In this document: in pieces, positions 43,503 to 52,163 of the stretch
Layout of the letters: each line of letters starts with the position of its first letter
Numbering within the stretch: position 1 is the stretch's first letter
The notes under the pieces: model-generated
What the model was told of the DNA's origin: nothing
Seen by the model: only the letters and a program-made list of their open reading frames with translations
The model's database searches: none
Position numbers and translations under genes: made by a program
Origin: Bacteroidota bacterium
GTDB lineage: Bacteria > Bacteroidota > Bacteroidia > Chitinophagales > Chitinophagaceae
Assembly: GCA_023418315.1 (NCBI GenBank)
Contig: JAEZZY010000067.1
Span: 62,001-126,000 of the forward strand
Reading direction: 5' to 3'
Length of the DNA stretch: 64,000 nt

Positions 43503-45527
43503 ATGGCTGTTGCGGCAAACTCCCGTCAACTTGTGGTAAAAATCATTTTTATTGCTACGGCAATCATCATTTTGCTGCGCCTGATGTTTCTACAGCTTTT
43601 TGAAGATAAGTACAAGATTATGGCAGATGATATAGCCATTTACCGAAAGGTTGTCTATCCTCCGCGGGGCGCCATTATAGATCGCAAGGGAAAAACCATG
43701 CTCTATAACCGTGTTGCATTCGACCTACTGGTTACTCCCAGCAAAATCAGTAAAACGCTGGATACCGCTGAGCTTTGCCGTGTGTTGGGTATCAGTAAGG
43801 AGGAATACAATAAGCTGCTGCATCGCTCCATTGTGCAAAATGGCTACCGTCGCCCAGGTACCTTTATCGAGCAGCTTTCTACCGGACAAACGGCAAAGTT
43901 CAAAGAGAATATGTATTTGTTTGACGGCTTTGAGCTACTGGAGCGCAGCACCCGCGAATATCCGAACTCCAGTGCGGGATTGCTGCTGGGCTATGTAGGC
44001 GAGGTGTCAGCATCTATGTTGAAAAGAGAACGCTATTCCTCTTATGTGCAGGGCGATTATGCAGGTATGAGCGGTTTGGAAAATGGCTATGAAGAAGTGC
44101 TGCGGGGCACAAGAGGCGTTTATTTTTTTGAAAGAGATAATTATAACCGGCTTACGGAACCGTATAAAAAAGGAGCTTTAGACACCCCTGCTGTGGCCGG
44201 CAAATCGCTGGAGCTATATCTGGATGCAGAGATACAAGAATACGTAGAGAAGCTCATGAAAAATATGGTGGGCAGCGCCGTGGCTATAGACCCTACTACC
44301 GGCGGCATTATCTGCATGGTGAGCGCGCCGAGCTACGACCCCAATTTACTCCGCGGAAGGGAACGCTCCAAAAACTATGCAGCCCTTACCAACGACTATA
44401 GAAAACCACTTTATAATCGTGCTACACAAGCCGCTTATCCGCCCGGCTCTACGTTAAAGCCTATGACCGCCCTTATAGCGCTGGATGTAGGGGTTATTAC
44501 GCCTTCATTCGGCTATCCTTGCGGTGGTGGTTATTATGCCTGCGGCAGAAGAATCGGTTGCACACACAGCGGTGGCGGGCACGCAGCCAACCTTCGTTTA
44601 GCGATTGCCAATTCCTGCAATTCCTATTTCGTACATATCATGCGTTTGATAGAAGATGCCAAGAAATTCGGCGGGGTAAAAAAAGGATTGCAAGCCTGGT
44701 ATGACTATTCCTATAATTTTGGTTTTGGACATCCTACCGGCGTGGATATTCCCTATGAAAAAGGAGGAATCTTGCCCGATAGCAATACTTATAACCGCAT
44801 GTACAACGGCTCCTGGAATTCCTGCACCAATCTTTTTGTAGGCATGGGCCAGGGTGAAATATCGCTCACACCCATGCAAATGGCAAATGCTATGTGCATT
44901 ATAGCCAACCATGGTTATTACTATACACCGCATTTTGTGAAATCCATAGGCGGCAATACCCAAGACAGCCTGCTGCTGCCTTATCTGCAAAAACATCAGG
45001 TAACGCGCATTGCCGACAGTACGTTTGCCATCGTAGCGATGGGAATGCAGGACGTAGTAACACATGGCACAGGTAAAGTAGCACAAATACCGGGCATAGA
45101 TGTCTGCGCCAAAACCGGTACGGTGGAAAACAAAGCCGCTATAGACGGCAAAGCGGTGAAGATGCAAAACCACTCGGCTTTTGTAGCCTTTGCTCCGCGG
45201 GAAAATCCTAAAATAGCAGTGGCTGTAATGGTGGAAAATGCGGGCTATGGCGCTACCTGGGCAGGTCCTATCGCCAGCCTCATTATCGAAAAATACCTGA
45301 ATGATACCATCTCCGCCAAAAGAAAACATCTTGAAACCAAATTGATGAACGCCAATCTGATTAGCCCGTTGCTGCCTAAAATTGTAGCCGGCGAGCGATA
45401 CAGAGACAGCATCCGCTACGAACTACGCATTGCCCGGAAAAGAAAAGAAGAACGGGAGCGGTATGTACGAGATTCCATAAGGGTGAGAAGATATTTTGAA
45501 CGGATGGCAGGCACAAAATTCCAATAA
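43503..45527 (+). CDS. mrdA: Penicillin-binding protein 2 (class B transpeptidase)
   Basis: The transpeptidase of the elongasome that crosslinks peptidoglycan made by RodA. The 674 residues comprise a membrane anchor (IIFIATAIIILLRLMFLQLF), a pedestal domain (VVYPPRGAIIDRKGKTMLYN, with the GLENGYEEVLRGTRG motif) and the transpeptidase domain. The catalytic motifs are complete: Ser316-x-x-Lys in PPGSTLKPM, SCN in NSCNSYF, and KTGT. A basic C-terminal tail (IARKRKEERERYVRDSIRVRR) is cytoplasm-like and unusual in charge but frequent in this phylum. rodA follows after 13 bases. mreBCD are not adjacent. Confidence 0.96.
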   Translation: MAVAANSRQLVVKIIFIATAIIILLRLMFLQLFEDKYKIMADDIAIYRKVVYPPRGAIIDRKGKTMLYNRVAFDLLVTPSKISKTLDTAELCRVLGISKEEYNKLLHRSIVQNGYRRPGTFIEQLSTGQTAKFKENMYLFDGFELLERSTREYPNSSAGLLLGYVGEVSASMLKRERYSSYVQGDYAGMSGLENGYEEVLRGTRGVYFFERDNYNRLTEPYKKGALDTPAVAGKSLELYLDAEIQEYVEKLMKNMVGSAVAIDPTTGGIICMVSAPSYDPNLLRGRERSKNYAALTNDYRKPLYNRATQAAYPPGSTLKPMTALIALDVGVITPSFGYPCGGGYYACGRRIGCTHSGGGHAANLRLAIANSCNSYFVHIMRLIEDAKKFGGVKKGLQAWYDYSYNFGFGHPTGVDIPYEKGGILPDSNTYNRMYNGSWNSCTNLFVGMGQGEISLTPMQMANAMCIIANHGYYYTPHFVKSIGGNTQDSLLLPYLQKHQVTRIADSTFAIVAMGMQDVVTHGTGKVAQIPGIDVCAKTGTVENKAAIDGKAVKMQNHSAFVAFAPRENPKIAVAVMVENAGYGATWAGPIASLIIEKYLNDTISAKRKHLETKLMNANLISPLLPKIVAGERYRDSIRYELRIARKRKEERERYVRDSIRVRRYFERMAGTKFQ

Positions 45528-45540
45528 CATACATTTTTAC

Positions 45541-46869
45541 ATGAGCAAACAAAAACAGCATACAATCTTTACCGGCGTAGATGGCATCACGCTGCTGCTG
45601 TATTTTATGCTGGTAGCTATAGGGCTGCTTTCCGTTTTTTCGGTAGAATACCGCAGCACCGACCCATCTCCTTTTATGATGAGTAAAAGCTTTATGCGGC
45701 AATCCGTATTCCTGGGTGTATCGCTGTTTGTAGGACTTATCATTTTATTCACCGACAGTAAATTCTTCTCTTCCTTTGCCTTTCTATTTTATGCTTTCGG
45801 ACTTTTTTTACTTGTCATCACTATTTTCTTAGGGGCAGATGTAAAAGGCTCTCATTCATGGCTGGGCGTAGGCATGTTTCGGTTTCAGCCGGGTGAAGTA
45901 TGCAAAATATTCACTTCTTTAGCGTTAGCAAGGTATCTTTCTTCCCCAGAAACCAACTTCAGCACCTTGCGGCATCGCTTGATGGGCGCGGCATTCGCAC
46001 TGGTGCCTTGTGCCATTATCATTTTGCAAGATGAAACAGGACTTGCTTTGGTTTATTTTTCCTTCTTCCTTGTTATGTATCGCGAGGGATTGCCTAATAT
46101 AGTACTGATTATAGCCTTCTCGCTCATCGCGCTCACCCTTGCCAGTTTGCTGATAGACCGCATTGTGCTGTTGTATATTATTTTAGGATTGATGGTGGTG
46201 GTGGGATTTTTTATGCGCAGAACTTTGAAGCGCGACCACCTTGCCAAACTGGCGCTGGCCGGTGTATGCGCCATTTGTATTTTGTTTTCGCAAGTAGCCG
46301 TTCCTTTTGTCTTCAAGCATGTGATGAAAGGCTATCAGGTAGATCGTATTTATTCGATGCTGGGTACGGATGTGCCGGAAGAATACCGTGCAAAAACAGC
46401 GGATGGCACCGTAAAAAAATCATCCAATACTTCAGATTATAACGTTACCCAATCGAAAATAGCCATCGGCTCAGGCGGCTTGCTGGGAAAAGGATTTCTG
46501 AACGGCACTTCTACAAAAAATGATTTTGTGCCGGAGCAGAATACCGATTTTATCTTCTGCGCCGTAGGCGAACAATTTGGTTTCTTAGGCAGCCTGGCAG
46601 TTGTGGGGCTTTATCTGGCGTTGATGATGCGCATCCTGCATGTAGCCGAGCGACAGCGTTCTGCCTTTAGCCGCATCTATGGATATTGCGTGGCATCCAT
46701 TTTGTTTTTTCATTTTGCCATCAATATTTCTATGACCATAGGCTTGGCGCCGGTGATCGGTATTACCTTGCCATTGCTTAGTTACGGCGGCTCTTCCTTA
46801 TTGTCCTTCAGCATACTTATTTTTATTTTACTGCGTCTGGATGCGGATAGGCAAGCGATGATACGCTAA
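45541..46869 (+). CDS. rodA: Peptidoglycan glycosyltransferase RodA
   Basis: A SEDS-family polymerase of 442 residues with about ten membrane helices that polymerises lipid II for side-wall growth, together with PBP2. Family markers include FQPGEVCKIFTSLALARYLS, ILQDETGLALVYFSFFL, IAIGSGGLLGKGFLNGTST and VPEQNTDFIFCAVGEQFGFLGS, followed by GLAPVIGITLPLLSYGGSSLL. The conserved Glu/Asp positions of SEDS proteins are present. The ATG at 45541 gives the usual N-terminus; the open frame from 45496 overlaps mrdA. It forms an mrdA-rodA pair. Confidence 0.96.
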   Translation: MSKQKQHTIFTGVDGITLLLYFMLVAIGLLSVFSVEYRSTDPSPFMMSKSFMRQSVFLGVSLFVGLIILFTDSKFFSSFAFLFYAFGLFLLVITIFLGADVKGSHSWLGVGMFRFQPGEVCKIFTSLALARYLSSPETNFSTLRHRLMGAAFALVPCAIIILQDETGLALVYFSFFLVMYREGLPNIVLIIAFSLIALTLASLLIDRIVLLYIILGLMVVVGFFMRRTLKRDHLAKLALAGVCAICILFSQVAVPFVFKHVMKGYQVDRIYSMLGTDVPEEYRAKTADGTVKKSSNTSDYNVTQSKIAIGSGGLLGKGFLNGTSTKNDFVPEQNTDFIFCAVGEQFGFLGSLAVVGLYLALMMRILHVAERQRSAFSRIYGYCVASILFFHFAINISMTIGLAPVIGITLPLLSYGGSSLLSFSILIFILLRLDADRQAMIR

Positions 46870-46884
46870 CTTTACCGATTCATT

Positions 46885-47628
46885 ATGGTTCAGATTATTC
46901 CATTATCAGAAGGGGTATTTACTATAGGACATGATAAAATATTTCATCCCTTCGATACCGAAAAAGATATACTTACCGATCGCCCCACAGGCTCTTTGCT
47001 GGTAGAAGTGCAGCCTTTTCTCTTAGTTACGGATAAGGATGTCATCGTGCTGGATACCGGCTTAGGCTTTCAGGTAAACGGCAGGTTGCAAATCCATCAA
47101 AACCTTGCGCAACATGGTTTTCAGCCGGAAGATGTTACCAAAGTATTGTTGTCGCATCTGCATAAAGACCATGCAGGCGGTATGTCTTTCAATGACGCGG
47201 AAGGTCGCCTGACTCCTTCGTTTCCAGAAGCCAATTATTATATCTACAAACCCGAAGCCGAGCAGGCTATGAACGACCGTTCGCGTTCTTATATCCCCGA
47301 AGAGTTTTCGCCGGTGCTGCATTCGGAGCAGGTAGTATGGCTGGAGGGCGAAACCGGAAAAGTGGATGAGCAACTATCCTTTACCCATAGTGGAGGCCAT
47401 AGCCCGCAGCATATTGTTTTTCTTTATGACGATGGCAGGGATAAACTATTTTTTGGCGGAGATGAAGCGCCTCAGCTCAAGCAGATGAAGATAAAATACA
47501 TTGCAAAATATGACTATGACGGCAAGAAAGCCATGCAACTTCGCGAGCAATACGCCGAACAGGGAAGAAAAGATGACTGGCAATTTTTATTTTATCATGA
47601 TGTAAAAATTCCTGTGGCAAAGCTGTGA
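46885..47628 (+). CDS. MBL-fold metallohydrolase
   Basis: A 247-residue cytosolic protein of the metallo-beta-lactamase superfamily. The metal-binding motif HLHKDHAGG supplies the first three ligands. Further ligands are the His in TFHSGGHS-like SFTHSGGHSPQHIV, the Asp in FFGGDEAP, and His in FYHDVKIP. The N-terminal strand pair LLVTDKDVIVLDTGLGFQ is typical of the lactonase/thiolesterase-like branch. The substrate cannot be deduced. It is 15 bases after rodA on the same strand, but a functional link to cell wall synthesis is not shown. Confidence 0.9.
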   Translation: MVQIIPLSEGVFTIGHDKIFHPFDTEKDILTDRPTGSLLVEVQPFLLVTDKDVIVLDTGLGFQVNGRLQIHQNLAQHGFQPEDVTKVLLSHLHKDHAGGMSFNDAEGRLTPSFPEANYYIYKPEAEQAMNDRSRSYIPEEFSPVLHSEQVVWLEGETGKVDEQLSFTHSGGHSPQHIVFLYDDGRDKLFFGGDEAPQLKQMKIKYIAKYDYDGKKAMQLREQYAEQGRKDDWQFLFYHDVKIPVAKL

Positions 47629-47666
47629 TTTTATAGGGAAGCAGCGCTATTAAACCGTTTTTATTC

Positions 47667-48776
47667 ATGACTAAAAAAATAGGCATTGTTTGTACTTCGC
47701 CCGGCTTTGGCGGTTTGGAAATATATACGCTGCAACTTGCCCGTTCCTTATCGCTCAAAGGCTGGCAGTTATTTTTTCTGCTGAATGAAAAAAGCAAATT
47801 GCATCAACTTGCTAAAAAAGAATTTTCCGTCTCTTCCATTCAGCAATACCAAAAAGAAAAAAACACCGCTTCAATTATTAAAAATTGGAATAGAGCGCAT
47901 CAGCTCTCTCTTTTGTTTACGCCCTATAACAAAGACATTCAGCCGCTTTCATTTTATAAACGTTTTTATCAAAAAAAAATAAAACTCGTTTATCAGCAGC
48001 ACATGAAAGTGGGGGTGAAGAAACGGGATTTCATTCATCGTCTGCGCTATGATATGCTTGATCTCTGGATCACACCGCTTGCTTATTTAAAAGAAGAAAC
48101 GCTTGAAAAAACTACAGTAACAGAAGATAAAATTCGCATTGTACCCGTTGGATTGTCGTTTGATTCGTTCCATGGCAATAAGAGCCAGGCAGAGGCGCGC
48201 CAGCAACTTCAATTGCCGCAAGATGCTTATTTCATAGGCATTTTAGGGAGAATAGATCCTAAGAAAGGGCAGGATTTTCTGATTAAGGTCATGGCTTCTC
48301 TCCAAAACGAATCGGATATTCATTTGCTCCTCATGGGCGCCGCCACTGCCTATGAAGGGGAGGAATGGATGCGCTATATCCAATCCTTAATCGCACAATA
48401 CGGGCTGCAAGAACGCGTTCATTTTCGTCCTTATCACGAGGAGGTGGCGTTGTTTTATAAGGCGATAGATTTGTTTGCAATGGCTTCGCATGGCGAAACC
48501 TACGGCTTGGTAACCTTGGAAGCTTTTTATTTTGAAAAGCCGGTTATAGGTGTTCGTACGGATGGCACAAAGGCGTTGCTGGACGATGGGCGATTTGGCT
48601 GGTTGCACGCTCCTGAAGATGTGGAAGGCTTTAAGCAACATTTGTTTTTCATCCTTCATCACCCGCAGCAAGCGCAGGAAAAAATACGGCTCGCCAAGCA
48701 AACGGTATTGGAGCACTATGATTTTCAAACAACGGTAAAACGAATGGAAAGCCTGTTTGTGAAATTGATTTCCTAG
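47667..48776 (+). CDS. Glycosyltransferase family 4
   Basis: A 369-residue GT-B retaining transferase. The N-terminal acceptor domain has KKIGIVCTSPGFGGLEIYTLQLA. The C-terminal donor domain has FIGILGRIDPKKGQDFLIKVMA and the ExxxxxE-type end AMASHGETYGLVTLEAFYFEKPVIG (second Glu in the family motif). Surface polysaccharide or lipid glycosylation is likely; the sugar is unknown. It is followed by a strong bidirectional terminator and is 38 bases downstream of the MBL gene. Confidence 0.92.
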   Translation: MTKKIGIVCTSPGFGGLEIYTLQLARSLSLKGWQLFFLLNEKSKLHQLAKKEFSVSSIQQYQKEKNTASIIKNWNRAHQLSLLFTPYNKDIQPLSFYKRFYQKKIKLVYQQHMKVGVKKRDFIHRLRYDMLDLWITPLAYLKEETLEKTTVTEDKIRIVPVGLSFDSFHGNKSQAEARQQLQLPQDAYFIGILGRIDPKKGQDFLIKVMASLQNESDIHLLLMGAATAYEGEEWMRYIQSLIAQYGLQERVHFRPYHEEVALFYKAIDLFAMASHGETYGLVTLEAFYFEKPVIGVRTDGTKALLDDGRFGWLHAPEDVEGFKQHLFFILHHPQQAQEKIRLAKQTVLEHYDFQTTVKRMESLFVKLIS

Positions 48777-48793
48777 CGCTATTCAAAAAAAAA

Positions 48794-48828
48794 CAGCGAC
48801 CGATACATTCCCGGTCGCTGCATGTTTT
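48794..48828. terminator. Bidirectional terminator between GT4 and the hydroxyacyl-CoA dehydrogenase
   Basis: A 9-bp GC-rich stem, CAGCGACCG (48794-48802) with CGGTCGCTG (48812-48820), with nine A immediately before (48785-48793) and T-rich sequence after (GCATGTTTTTC), so it can stop both convergent genes. Confidence 0.88.
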
Positions 48829-48844
48829 TCTTTATTTAAGACGG

Positions 48845-49831
48845 TTATATTTTCCAGCTTTTATTTTTGAAACGGGCGCTCACTACGAGTTCTTTAGTGC
48901 CGTGTTCATAGTTATAAAAACCTTCGCCGGATTTTACGCCGTAGTAGCCTGCTTGTACCATATTGGCAAGCAAAGTAGCGGGGGCATATTTTTGATTGCC
49001 AAAGCCCATGTGCAGTACATTCATGATGCTATAGCAGGTATCCAAGCCTATGAAGTCGGCAAGTTGTAAGGGACCCATAGGATGTGCCATACCGAGCTTC
49101 ATAATAGTGTCTATTTCTTCTACGCCTGCTACACCTTCTTGTAAGGAAAGCACTGCTTCATTAATCATCGGCATCAGGATACGGTTGCTGATGAAGCCGG
49201 GATAATCGTTTACGATACAAGGCACTTTGCCTATATATTTCGTAAGTGCATAGATGATGTTTGTTACTTCTGCATCGGTAGCATAGCCGTTGATAATTTC
49301 TACGAGCTTCATCACCGGTACAGGGTTCATGAAGTGCATTCCGATAACTTTTCCGGGGCGCTTGGTGTGCGAACCGATACGCGTAATGGAAATGGAAGAT
49401 GTGTTGGTGGCAAGGATAGCGCGCGGGTCGCAAAGATTATCCAGTTGTTGGAATATTTTCACTTTAAGATCAATATTTTCCGTAGCGGCTTCCACCACGA
49501 TGTCCGCATCTTTTACGGCTTCACCCATATCGGTATAGGTCTTGATCTTGCTGAGCGCTTCTTGTTTCGCGTCTTCCGTAAGGGTGCCTTTGCTTATCTG
49601 GCGATCCATGTTCTTACCAATCGTGGCTATCGCTTTGTCCATAGCCACCTGATTGATGTCCATCATGTGAACGGCAAAGCCGCTTTGCGCGAATACATGG
49701 CAAATACCATTGCCCATAGTGCCGGAACCAATCACGGCGATTGTTTTTACTTTTTCCAACATTTTAGTAGTGTTTGCGTCAATACCAACGTGTTCAAGCT
49801 TTACTTCTTGTTGTTTTTCTGTTGTAAGCAT
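48845..49831 (-). CDS. 3-hydroxyacyl-CoA (3-hydroxybutyryl-CoA) dehydrogenase
   Basis: An NAD-dependent dehydrogenase of the short hydroxyacyl-CoA type (328 residues from 49831, or 305 from an internal ATG at 49762). A Rossmann fold with VIGSGTMGNGICHVFAQSGF, the ATNTSSISITRIGSHTKRP segment, and the catalytic His-Glu region GMHFMNPVPVMKLVEIINGYATD are present. The C-terminal domain contains MKLGMAHPMGPLQLADFIGLDTCYSI and ends in NYEHGTKELVVSARFKNKSWKI. It catalyses the third step of beta-oxidation or its reverse for C4 units. The N-terminal 23 residues are not in family relatives, so the shorter start is possible. Confidence 0.93.
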   Translation of the reverse strand: MLTTEKQQEVKLEHVGIDANTTKMLEKVKTIAVIGSGTMGNGICHVFAQSGFAVHMMDINQVAMDKAIATIGKNMDRQISKGTLTEDAKQEALSKIKTYTDMGEAVKDADIVVEAATENIDLKVKIFQQLDNLCDPRAILATNTSSISITRIGSHTKRPGKVIGMHFMNPVPVMKLVEIINGYATDAEVTNIIYALTKYIGKVPCIVNDYPGFISNRILMPMINEAVLSLQEGVAGVEEIDTIMKLGMAHPMGPLQLADFIGLDTCYSIMNVLHMGFGNQKYAPATLLANMVQAGYYGVKSGEGFYNYEHGTKELVVSARFKNKSWKI

Positions 49832-49997
49832 TGATAAAAAATTTTTAAAACGTGCGTAAGGTAAGGGTTTATGAGAGAAAAACCATTAAATAACCCGGAG
49901 GAAATATACACAGTCATAGCCAAGTAAGTGGAAAAAAAGCAGCCGGCAATAGATCGAATACAAAATGCACAAGTTCTTTATTTTTGAGCTTTCGATT

Positions 49998-51395
49998 ATG
50001 AAACCATCCATTCCACAAGGTACAAGAGATTTTTCGCCGGTTGAAGTCCGTAAGCGTCAATACATCCTCCACACGATAAAAACCGTTTTTGAGCTATACG
50101 GCTATCAGCCATTGGAAACTCCTTCTATGGAAAACCTGTCCACGCTCATGGGCAAATACGGCGAAGAAGGCGATCGGCTTATTTTTAAAATTCTTAATAA
50201 CGGACTTCATGAAAAAAAAGAAGCCGATAAAACCAGGTTACATGAAGAATGGACTAAACTTTTGGAAAAACCCTATTCTTCTTCCGTAGTTACAGAACGA
50301 GCCTTGCGTTACGACCTTACCATCCCGTTTGCCCGCTATGTGGTGATGCACCAGAATGAACTTGCTTTTCCTTTTCGCCGGTATCAGATGCAGCCGGTAT
50401 GGCGTGCCGATCGTCCGCAGAAAGGTCGTTACCGAGAATTTTGGCAATGTGATTGCGATGTAGTAGGCAGTTCTTCCCTTATCAATGAAGCGGAACTGAT
50501 TTGCATTTATCAAGAAGCATTCAATCGTTTACAATTACCTCAAACTACCTTAAAAATCAATAGCCGGAAAATTTTGGCAGGTATAGCCACACTTGCCGGT
50601 ATGCCCGAAAAAATGATGGACATTACCATTGCTTTAGATAAACTGGATAAAATAGAATGGACGGGCGTAGCTAAAGAACTGGAGCAAAGAGGCATCTCCT
50701 ATGAGGGAATAGAAAAAATTCAATCCGTAATTTCCATCACGGGCACTAACGAAGAAAAAATAACTGTGCTGGAGAAAATGATGCAGGAAACAAACAACGA
50801 AATAGGATTACAAGGCGTACAGGAACTGCGCAATACCTTGCATTATCATCAACAAATTGCTTCGGATAAACCTTCTGTAAATATAGAAGTGGATATTTGC
50901 TTAGCGCGGGGTTTGAACTACTATACAGGCATCATAATGGAAGTAACTACAACGGCGGTGAAAATGGGCAGCATAGGCGGTGGCGGTCGTTATGATGATC
51001 TTACGGGTTTATTCGGTTTGAAAGGTTTATCCGGCGTGGGCATTTCTTTTGGAGTGGATAGAATTTATGATGTGATGGAGGAACTGCATCTTTTCCCCGA
51101 AACACTGGAAACAGGCTCTACGGTGATGTTGGTGAATTTCGGCGGAGCAAATGAAACCTATTCGTTACAAATATTAAAACAACTCCGTGCCCAAAATATT
51201 CCTGCGGAAATCTATCCTGATGCGGCGAAATTTGACAAACAAATGAAATATGCCAATAAACGGAACCTCGCTTTTGTCATGCTCTTAGGCGATGAAGAAC
51301 GGATGCAACAGAAAATAAGCCTTAAAAATTTTATCACCGGCGAGCAACAATTACTGGAGCTGCACGAGGCTATAAAAATTGTAAAAACAGCATGA
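49998..51395 (+). CDS. hisS: Histidyl-tRNA synthetase
   Basis: A class II synthetase of 465 residues (start at ATG 49998, MKPSIPQGTRDF). Motif 1 is in the VFELYGYQPLETPSMEN helix, motif 2 in LRYDLTIPFARYV with FRRYQMQPVWRADRPQKGRYREFWQCD, and the His-specific LARGLNYYTGIIMEV. Motif 3 is in GVGISFGVDRIYDVM. The anticodon-binding domain is C-terminal (about 380-465). A longer frame from 49965 adds 11 residues outside the family. The stop overlaps the tag start by four bases (ATGA). Confidence 0.97.
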   Translation: MKPSIPQGTRDFSPVEVRKRQYILHTIKTVFELYGYQPLETPSMENLSTLMGKYGEEGDRLIFKILNNGLHEKKEADKTRLHEEWTKLLEKPYSSSVVTERALRYDLTIPFARYVVMHQNELAFPFRRYQMQPVWRADRPQKGRYREFWQCDCDVVGSSSLINEAELICIYQEAFNRLQLPQTTLKINSRKILAGIATLAGMPEKMMDITIALDKLDKIEWTGVAKELEQRGISYEGIEKIQSVISITGTNEEKITVLEKMMQETNNEIGLQGVQELRNTLHYHQQIASDKPSVNIEVDICLARGLNYYTGIIMEVTTTAVKMGSIGGGGRYDDLTGLFGLKGLSGVGISFGVDRIYDVMEELHLFPETLETGSTVMLVNFGGANETYSLQILKQLRAQNIPAEIYPDAAKFDKQMKYANKRNLAFVMLLGDEERMQQKISLKNFITGEQQLLELHEAIKIVKTA

Positions 51396-51982
51396 GCAAT
51401 AAAAAAGCAGCGTTAAAGGGTTGCACCTGGCCCGGCGAAGATGAACAAATGATAAAATACCATGCGGAAGAGTGGGGCGTACCGCTGCATGACGATAAGA
51501 AATTGTTTGAATTTATGGTGCTGGATGCTTTTCAGGCGGGACTAAGCTGGAAAACCATTTTGCACAAGCGTAAAAATTTTGAAAAAGCTTTCGACCATTT
51601 TAATGTACAAAAAATAGCCAACTACGATGCGGCAAAAGTGGAAGAACTGATGCAAAATGCCGGCATTATCCGCAACCGTTTAAAGATACTTGCCACCATC
51701 ACCAATGCGCAGCGTTTTATAGCTGTTAAAAAAGAATTTGGCACATTCGATCAATACATCTGGCAGTTTGTACATCATAAACCTTTAGTGAACCGATGGA
51801 AAACATCCGCCGAAATACCTGCAAAATCTATGGAAAGCGATATAATGAGTAAGGATTTGCAGAAAAGGGGATTCAAATTTGTAGGCTCCACCATCTGTTA
51901 TGCGTTTATGCAGGCCGCCGGTATGGTGAATGATCATTTGGTTACGTGTGCAAGGCATAAGGCGGTGCGGGAAATGAAATGA
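51392..51982 (+). CDS. tag: DNA-3-methyladenine glycosylase I
   Basis: A 196-residue base excision repair enzyme that removes 3-methyladenine. The family zinc-ligand sites are visible: GCTWPGEDEQMIKYHAEEWG near the N-terminus and NDHLVTCARHK near the C-terminus. The core has AFQAGLSWKTILHKRKNF and FGTFDQYIWQFV, with helix-hairpin-helix elements around ISKDLQKRGFKFVG. Length is close to E. coli Tag (187). Translationally coupled to hisS through an ATGA overlap. The following small frame also overlaps its stop. Confidence 0.9.
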   Translation: MSNKKAALKGCTWPGEDEQMIKYHAEEWGVPLHDDKKLFEFMVLDAFQAGLSWKTILHKRKNFEKAFDHFNVQKIANYDAAKVEELMQNAGIIRNRLKILATITNAQRFIAVKKEFGTFDQYIWQFVHHKPLVNRWKTSAEIPAKSMESDIMSKDLQKRGFKFVGSTICYAFMQAAGMVNDHLVTCARHKAVREMK

Positions 51983-52161
51983 TTGCTTCTGCCGAGTATG
52001 TTCTTCCGCAGAAAAATAAAGCCCCTCGGTCAGTATTGTGTAATTCGTTTCTCTTTATTACCTTCGCCACAGTTTTCATAGTGATAGGGTTTATAGGGGC
52101 CGGTCTGTTCTCAGGCTGGCTTTTTTATTTTATCTTACAAACTTTTCCAAGGCATAGTTAA
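51979..52161 (+). CDS. Small membrane protein, 60 residues
   Basis: Starts with ATG overlapping the tag stop (ATGA) and ends 2 bases before the next gene. The sequence has a polar N-terminus (SAEYVLPQKNKAPRS) and one or two hydrophobic segments (FLFITFATVFIVIGFIGAGL and LFYFILQTF). No family recognised. The tight coupling on both sides and the membrane-like pattern favour a real gene, but it could be chance translation of a short spacer. Confidence 0.45.
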   Translation: MIASAEYVLPQKNKAPRSVLCNSFLFITFATVFIVIGFIGAGLFSGWLFYFILQTFPRHS

Positions 52162-52163
52162 AT

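Noticed and set aside
49762..49831. Extra 23 N-terminal residues of the hydroxyacyl-CoA dehydrogenase as a targeting signal
   Set aside because: The segment is polar (TTEKQQEVKLEHVG) without hydrophobic core; most likely an alternative start choice.
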